Of a DNA stretch of 64,000 nucleotides, positions 59,730 through 64,000 are shown piece after piece (within the stretch, counting starts at the first letter, position 1; the number at the start of each line of letters is the position of its first letter). Made by a program: the position numbers and the translations under genes. Source of the stretch: Methanocella_A sp049676595 (GTDB taxonomy: Archaea; Halobacteriota; Methanocellia; Methanocellales; Methanocellaceae). The notes below the pieces were generated by a model. It made no database searches. It was given only the letters and a program-made list of their open reading frames with translations, and was not told the DNA's origin. The stretch is taken from assembly GCF_049676595.1 (NCBI RefSeq), contig NZ_CP187259.1, forward strand, positions 2,852,001 to 2,916,000, read 5' to 3'.

Positions 59730-60668
59730 TTAGATCGAGCTTTTGAACCACTCAATGGTCTGATTGAGCCCTTCGTCCAGCGATACTTCAGGCTCCCAGC
59801 CAAGCAACCTTTTTGCCTTGCCGATGTCAGGCCTGCGCTGCATGGGATCATTCTCCGGCAGTGGCCGGAACACGATCTCGCTGCCGCTGCCGGTCATCGC
59901 CTTGATCTTCTTCGCGAACTCCAGCACGGTCATCTCCGTGGGGTTACCAAGGTTGATGACCTCGCCTTTGACGTCTTTGTTCATGGCCAGGTAAATGCCC
60001 CTGACTAAGTCCGACACGTAGCAGAAGCTACGAGTCTGGTTACCTTCGCCATAGACGGTCATCGGCTGCCCGGACAAAGCCTGGAGGGTAAAGTTCGGCA
60101 CCACCCGCCCGTCATCCGGCCGCATTCTCGGGCCATAGGTATTGAAGATCCTGATAATCCTGCCATCCAGCCCGTGGTACCTGACGAAGGCCATAGTGAG
60201 CGCTTCCGAGAAACGTTTGCTCTCGTCGTAGCAGCCTCTCGGGCCGATCGGGTTGACGTGGCCCCAGTAAGTCTCCGGCTGGGGGCTGATCTCCGGGTCG
60301 CCATAGCTCTCCGAGGTCGAGGCTTCCAGGAACCGGGCCTTCTTTGCCAGGGCGAGGTTGATCACGTTATACGTGCCGAGGCTGTTAGTCATCAAGATCT
60401 CTTCAGCCTGGGTGAAGAAGTCCACCGGGGACGCCCTGGATGCCATGTTGTACACAAAGTCGATCTTGCCGTCGATCTTCAGAGGCTCCCTGATGTCGTG
60501 CCTGATAAATTTAAACCGGTCCTCGCCGATGATCCTGTCAAGGTTACCCAGCCGGCCGCTGCCGAGGTTGTCGACAGCGATGACGTTCTCCCCTTTGCTC
60601 AGCAAGTATTCGCAGAGGTGAGACCCGATGAAGCCCGAGCCTCCTGTAACCAGCGATGTCACTGTCAT
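59730..60668 (-). CDS. UDP-glucuronate decarboxylase-like NAD-dependent epimerase/dehydratase
   Basis: 312 residues, ATG at 60668 behind TAGGTGAT. SDR extended fold with TGGSGFIGSHL, STSESYGDPE, HVNPIGPRGCYDESK (YxxxK) and RIFNTYGPRM. These blocks match the UDP-xylose synthase (Uxs) group. It would form UDP-xylose from UDP-glucuronate; dTDP-glucose 4,6-dehydratase is the alternative, but the PIGPRGCYDESKR block favours Uxs. The start is 9 bases after the nucleotidyltransferase stop, so the genes are coupled. Confidence 0.88.
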   Translation of the reverse strand: MTVTSLVTGGSGFIGSHLCEYLLSKGENVIAVDNLGSGRLGNLDRIIGEDRFKFIRHDIREPLKIDGKIDFVYNMASRASPVDFFTQAEEILMTNSLGTYNVINLALAKKARFLEASTSESYGDPEISPQPETYWGHVNPIGPRGCYDESKRFSEALTMAFVRYHGLDGRIIRIFNTYGPRMRPDDGRVVPNFTLQALSGQPMTVYGEGNQTRSFCYVSDLVRGIYLAMNKDVKGEVINLGNPTEMTVLEFAKKIKAMTGSGSEIVFRPLPENDPMQRRPDIGKAKRLLGWEPEVSLDEGLNQTIEWFKSSI

Positions 60669-60677
60669 GAATATCAC

Positions 60678-61676
60678 CTAAAACTCGATTGTCGATGAAT
60701 CCCCGATGTTGAGCGAGTTGGCCTTTCCGGAGAGGATGGCCCCGTCGCCGACGATAGAAGATCGTAGCGCCATGCGGCGAATTTCCGCGTGCGATCCGAT
60801 GATGCTGTCCTCAATAATGGAGCTCGTAATTCTCGCCCCGTCTGAAATTGAGACATTCGGCCCTATGATAGAGTTCTCGATCTCGACGTCCTGCCCTATG
60901 CACACCGGCTCGATCAGGAGAGAGTTCCGGGGTTTCCAGCTCGACCGAGTCTTTTCTGCCAGGAGAAGCCTGTTGACTTCCAGCAGGGACTCAGGCCTGC
61001 CGCAGTCGTACCAGCTGCTCACTTCGAAGGTCCTGTAGTTCGAGCCTGCCTGTATGGCCAGCTGCAGGGCGTCTGTCAACTGAACCTCTCCCTTGCGAGG
61101 GCTGTTCATCAGCTGCTCGAGCGCGCTGATCAGGGCAGGGGTGTCCTCGATGAAGTACACGCCGGCGATACCGGTGTGGGAGGTAGATTCCCGGGGCTTC
61201 TCTACCAGTTTTTCAATCCTGCCGTCGCCATCATGATAAACAATACCGTACCGGCTCGGGTTGTCGATTTCCTTCACGCCGATGGAGCCGGAACACTTGC
61301 CGTTGCAGGCATGGAGCTTAGCGAAGTCGCTGTAGCCGCCCTTGAAGATCATGTCTCCGAGCGCTATCATGATCGGGTGGTCGCCGATCGCTTCCCGGGC
61401 CACGTAGATCGAGTGCCCGAGGCCGAGCTGCTGCTCCTGGTTGACGTACGTGATCTTCTTAAAAATGTCGCTGTAATGTTCGTCCACGTAGTCGATGAGC
61501 TTCTCTTTCATGTACCCGACTACGATGATCAGCTCGTCCGGCCGCAGATCGACTGCCTTGTCGAGGATGTGCCCGATTATAGGCTTACCTGCCACATATA
61601 CCATGGGTTTAGGCTTCGTGTACGTGTGGGGGTAGAGCCGCTTTCCGGCGCCTGCCGCGGGTATGACCACCTTCAT
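60678..61676 (-). CDS. Sugar-1-phosphate nucleotidyltransferase with left-handed beta-helix
   Basis: 332 residues, ATG at 61676; a longer frame to 61700 lacks support. GAGKRLYPHTYTKPKPM is the signature of sugar nucleotidyltransferases; the C-terminal 110 residues carry hexapeptide-type beta-helix repeats (IENSIIGPNVSISDG, SIIEDSIIGSHAEIRR). It makes an NDP-sugar, probably UDP- or dTDP-glucose, feeding the Uxs-like enzyme encoded next to it. A GlmU-type role without the acetyltransferase activity is possible. Confidence 0.9.
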   Translation of the reverse strand: MKVVIPAAGAGKRLYPHTYTKPKPMVYVAGKPIIGHILDKAVDLRPDELIIVVGYMKEKLIDYVDEHYSDIFKKITYVNQEQQLGLGHSIYVAREAIGDHPIMIALGDMIFKGGYSDFAKLHACNGKCSGSIGVKEIDNPSRYGIVYHDGDGRIEKLVEKPRESTSHTGIAGVYFIEDTPALISALEQLMNSPRKGEVQLTDALQLAIQAGSNYRTFEVSSWYDCGRPESLLEVNRLLLAEKTRSSWKPRNSLLIEPVCIGQDVEIENSIIGPNVSISDGARITSSIIEDSIIGSHAEIRRMALRSSIVGDGAILSGKANSLNIGDSSTIEF

Positions 61677-61721
61677 TCCAGACTCCTCACAGATTGCCAA
61701 TGGCCTGCATGTTATATACTT

Positions 61722-62999
61722 TTATCGCCGCCTGGCAAGGATGAAGGCCATGAAGAGCATGCTGACGGCTGCCAGGGCTCCGGGGAACGGGGTCTGGACA
61801 GGTGTAGCAGGCTGATTTGCCGGCATTGCCGAAGTTAGCACAGAGGTATCTGGCTGAGCCGGAGACGAAGCCCCGGGAGCCGGAGTTGCTGCCACAGCCG
61901 AGGCCTTGAAAGCGATTACCTGGCTGGACAGAGTGCCGATCACGAGGTACTCGTTGGCGACAACCGGGGAAGCGAAGGCCCCTCCGCCTACGTCAATGCC
62001 CCACAGGCCCGAGCCGTCCTCCCTGTCGAGGGCGAACATCCAGCCGTCCTGGGTAACACCGTAGATCGCGTCGCCAGATACAGTAAGCGTAGAGTATATC
62101 GGCCCGTAGTACCCGGATACCCACTTCAGTGTCCCGTTATTAGCGTAGAAGGATTTAGCATAGCCACCGTAGGTGCCGACGATGACAGTACCCTGGCCGG
62201 GGTCTGCCGAAGGCGTGGCATCTGCCTTGTAGCCCAGGTTAGCCTTCCACAGTAGCGCCCCCGAGCTCTCGTCGAAAGCGAAGAGTTCCCCGCCGCGGGT
62301 GGCGATGAAGACCTTGCCATCGAAGATCATGGGGGAAGCGTGAATCTGGCTGGCCGTATCGTAGGACCAGTCTATGTTTCCGGTTGCCGCATCCAGCGCA
62401 TACACCTGCCCGTCGTGCATGCCGATGAAGACCTTCCCCTGATCGCCGGCAGGTGAAGCCTGAGTCGTATTGCGCTCGAGTTTCCAGACAACCTTACCGG
62501 TGGCGAGGTCGAGGGCGTAGAAGTTACTGCCGTCCGTGCCCGTGAAAACCCGGTTTTCGTAGACCAGCGGCGACGAGTACATACCATCGCCTACCTGAGA
62601 CTTCCAGACGAGCGAACCATCGGATGTGCGCACCCGATAGACGTTTCCGTCATATGACCCAAAGATCAGCGTGTCGTTCACAAGTGCAGGCGTATTCTCG
62701 ATGGAGCCGCCTGCGGGGAAAATCCACTGCACCTTACCTGTCGCGAGGTCTGCCGCTATCAGAGAGTTTCCTGCCCCGTTCGCATAGTAAACGTTATTTC
62801 CGGAGATCACGGCAGAGCCAATGACTCCGTTGCCGGCGTTGTTTACCCAGGCTGGCTCCAGGGGCGGAGCCAGAGTATCGGTGGTGTACGAGGTATGCCG
62901 GGCGTCCTTTCTGACAGCCGTCCAGTCGCCCGCGATCGCCTGCGCCGGCATGAGGGCAAGCAAGGTGATGACTAATAGTATTGCGAGTGCTTTTCTCAC
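61722..62999 (-). CDS. Secreted PQQ-type beta-propeller protein with C-terminal sorting-like tail
   Basis: 425 residues, GTG start with GGAGGT located inside the upstream AglB-like gene. Signal peptide (about 1-23, ending AQAIAG) then seven or eight PQQ-like blades (about 25-375; pattern GKVFIGMHDGQVYALDAATG). A Thr/Pro/Ala stalk leads to PFPGALAAVSMLFMAFILARRR, a short hydrophobic run ending in RRR after a PFPG motif, like archaeosortase/PGF-CTERM tails. It is expected on the cell surface, cut and lipid-anchored. Sequons NTT and NGT make it a likely glycoprotein. Confidence 0.88.
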   Translation of the reverse strand: MRKALAILLVITLLALMPAQAIAGDWTAVRKDARHTSYTTDTLAPPLEPAWVNNAGNGVIGSAVISGNNVYYANGAGNSLIAADLATGKVQWIFPAGGSIENTPALVNDTLIFGSYDGNVYRVRTSDGSLVWKSQVGDGMYSSPLVYENRVFTGTDGSNFYALDLATGKVVWKLERNTTQASPAGDQGKVFIGMHDGQVYALDAATGNIDWSYDTASQIHASPMIFDGKVFIATRGGELFAFDESSGALLWKANLGYKADATPSADPGQGTVIVGTYGGYAKSFYANNGTLKWVSGYYGPIYSTLTVSGDAIYGVTQDGWMFALDREDGSGLWGIDVGGGAFASPVVANEYLVIGTLSSQVIAFKASAVAATPAPGASSPAQPDTSVLTSAMPANQPATPVQTPFPGALAAVSMLFMAFILARRR

Positions 63000-63000
63000 T

Positions 63001-64000
63001 TTACATACCTCCGGCGATGATGGTCTTGCCTTCAGTGACCGCTTGCTCAGGCACCTGAACTTTTACTGTCCCTGAACTCGAAGTAAGGGTGTATTCCGGG
63101 CTCGTCAGGACATCGCCTGCCATGCCTGTCGAGTAGGGCACAGTAAAGCTGTAGGTACCTGAAGAGTCAGCAGTGGCGATACTATCGTATACTTTAGTAG
63201 TGCCGTCGTAGGTTACGTTCAGCCTGAGCCCGACTTTCGAGCCTGGCTCTGCGGTGCCGGTGATGGTCGCCCCTTTGACGTACTCAAAGATCTGCACGGT
63301 GTCCTGGCCATCGGTGATGTGCAGCAGGCGGTAGTGCTCCAGGCCGTTCTGCAAGCCGCCGATCGGGCTCATTCCGCCACAGCCCCACCCGTACCAGAGC
63401 CTGGCAAACATAGTGTTGTAGTACCGCTCGTTCCCTTCGTAGGCCACCTCCGACTGGTACGGCTGCGGCATCCGGTAGGTCACGAAGTACCGGTACGGGT
63501 CGTCGCCTGCTAGCGTAGGTATGTTCTCAAAAGTACCATAGTTGAACCCGAGGGTGCCAGGAGTCATACGCCGGTCGATCATCACGTAGCGGCTTTTGTG
63601 CGCGTCCATGATCAGGTTCGCCGAGGTCTCGTCCTGGGCGATGAAGTACCTCGAGCACTCATCGATACCCGTCTGGAAATTGTTAGAGACTGCAGGCCGC
63701 TCCGCCCGGTACAGGATGAAATTGCCGTCGTCCCACCAGTTCATGACGCTATACTCCGGCACGGCACCCATATCCGGCGAATATGTGTAAGACGTGGCCG
63801 GCGAGTGGTCTTTCAGCCAGGCCGCTGCCTGGTTCCAGTCCAGCGTATACGGCTCGGGAGTCGTGTACCGGGTGTAGGAGGAGTAAGCGGTCAGGGCGAG
63901 CACCAGCAGCAGAATCACAGCGGTGACGATCAGCAGTGGCGACAAACGGGCAGGTGTTTTTGTCCGGCCCTTATCGCCGGCCTTCCGAAGTTCCCCTGGT
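63001..64000 (-). CDS. Third STT3/AglB-like protein, C-terminal part (runs off right edge)
   Basis: About 333 residues seen; the frame stays open to the window end and a full membrane domain probably lies beyond. A membrane helix (about LLIVTAVILLLVLALTAYSS) precedes a soluble domain with WWDDGN in place of WWDYGH, and DRRMTPGT in place of DxxMxxxK, so Tyr and Lys of the signature motifs are changed. The C-terminal beta domain (GATITGTAEPGSKVGLRL onward) matches the same region of both AglB paralogues. The start and N-terminus cannot be seen. It is followed 1 base later by the PQQ-type gene. It may be an inactive or specialised oligosaccharyltransferase. Confidence 0.75.
   Translation of the reverse strand, partial: PGELRKAGDKGRTKTPARLSPLLIVTAVILLLVLALTAYSSYTRYTTPEPYTLDWNQAAAWLKDHSPATSYTYSPDMGAVPEYSVMNWWDDGNFILYRAERPAVSNNFQTGIDECSRYFIAQDETSANLIMDAHKSRYVMIDRRMTPGTLGFNYGTFENIPTLAGDDPYRYFVTYRMPQPYQSEVAYEGNERYYNTMFARLWYGWGCGGMSPIGGLQNGLEHYRLLHITDGQDTVQIFEYVKGATITGTAEPGSKVGLRLNVTYDGTTKVYDSIATADSSGTYSFTVPYSTGMAGDVLTSPEYTLTSSSGTVKVQVPEQAVTEGKTIIAGGM

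Overview
The window is from a methanogenic euryarchaeon, most likely of the Methanocellales or a nearby Methanomicrobia lineage. The evidence is a component A2 (AtwA) gene for methyl-coenzyme M reductase activation, archaellum genes of the methanogen type, archaeal STT3/AglB oligosaccharyltransferases, archaeal BRE/TATA promoters, and HisKA_2-type PAS/GAF kinases. The genus is inferred from gene style only. No rRNA, tRNA or CRISPR array was recognised.

Layout. (1) 1-8.4 kb, minus strand: archaellum region with six archaellin genes arranged as two copies of a three-gene cassette, each with its own promoter and terminator. They are followed by two ArlC-type proteins, one with a long disordered Tyr/Arg/Pro-rich tail, and by an ArlF/G-like gene cut by the left edge. 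(2) 8.6-11.8 kb: a secreted Gln/Pro-rich protein, a frameshifted P-type ATPase remnant and a membrane-anchored NHL-propeller protein. (3) 11.8-17.6 kb: a 9-bp-period palindromic repeat, ilvC, a divergent HTH_10 regulator, a second repeat family and a large soluble sensor kinase. (4) 17.8-24.8 kb: arginase, a LarC-C-terminal-like protein paired with an unrecognised 592-residue protein, then a DUF134 / NifX-like / Mrp / AtwA cluster. (5) 24.8-32 kb: membrane sensor kinase, methyltransferase, ABC-2 exporter, dGTPase-like HD hydrolase and MerR/GyrI regulator. (6) 32.1-36.4 kb: second copy of one repeat, ilvN, ilvB and cimA, the last with an apparent frameshift at its 5' end. (7) 36.6-64 kb: a surface glycosylation island with an AglJ-like polyprenyl-phosphate glycosyltransferase, two tandem AglB genes and part of a third, seven GT4 glycosyltransferases, asparagine synthase, a Wzx-type flippase, a GT2 enzyme, a GT-C membrane enzyme, UDP-glucuronate decarboxylase, a sugar nucleotidyltransferase and a PQQ-type propeller protein with a C-terminal sorting-like tail.

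How it fits together. The last 27 kb looks like an N-glycosylation and surface-glycan locus: nucleotide-sugar synthesis (60.7-61.7 kb), stepwise glycan assembly (GT4/GT2), flipping (56 kb) and transfer to Asn by AglB. None of the six archaellins has an N-X-S/T sequon, so the archaellum filament is probably not an AglB substrate. The branched-chain amino acid genes cimA-ilvB-ilvN and the distant ilvC together supply isoleucine, valine and leucine precursors.

Most notable second-look items: the duplicated archaellin cassette with gene-conversion patches, the ArlC paralogue with a disordered Cys-Pro-containing tail, three families of long intergenic palindromes whose arms are all built from 9-bp units, AglB paralogues with divergent active-site motifs, and the LarC-like/592-residue gene pair.
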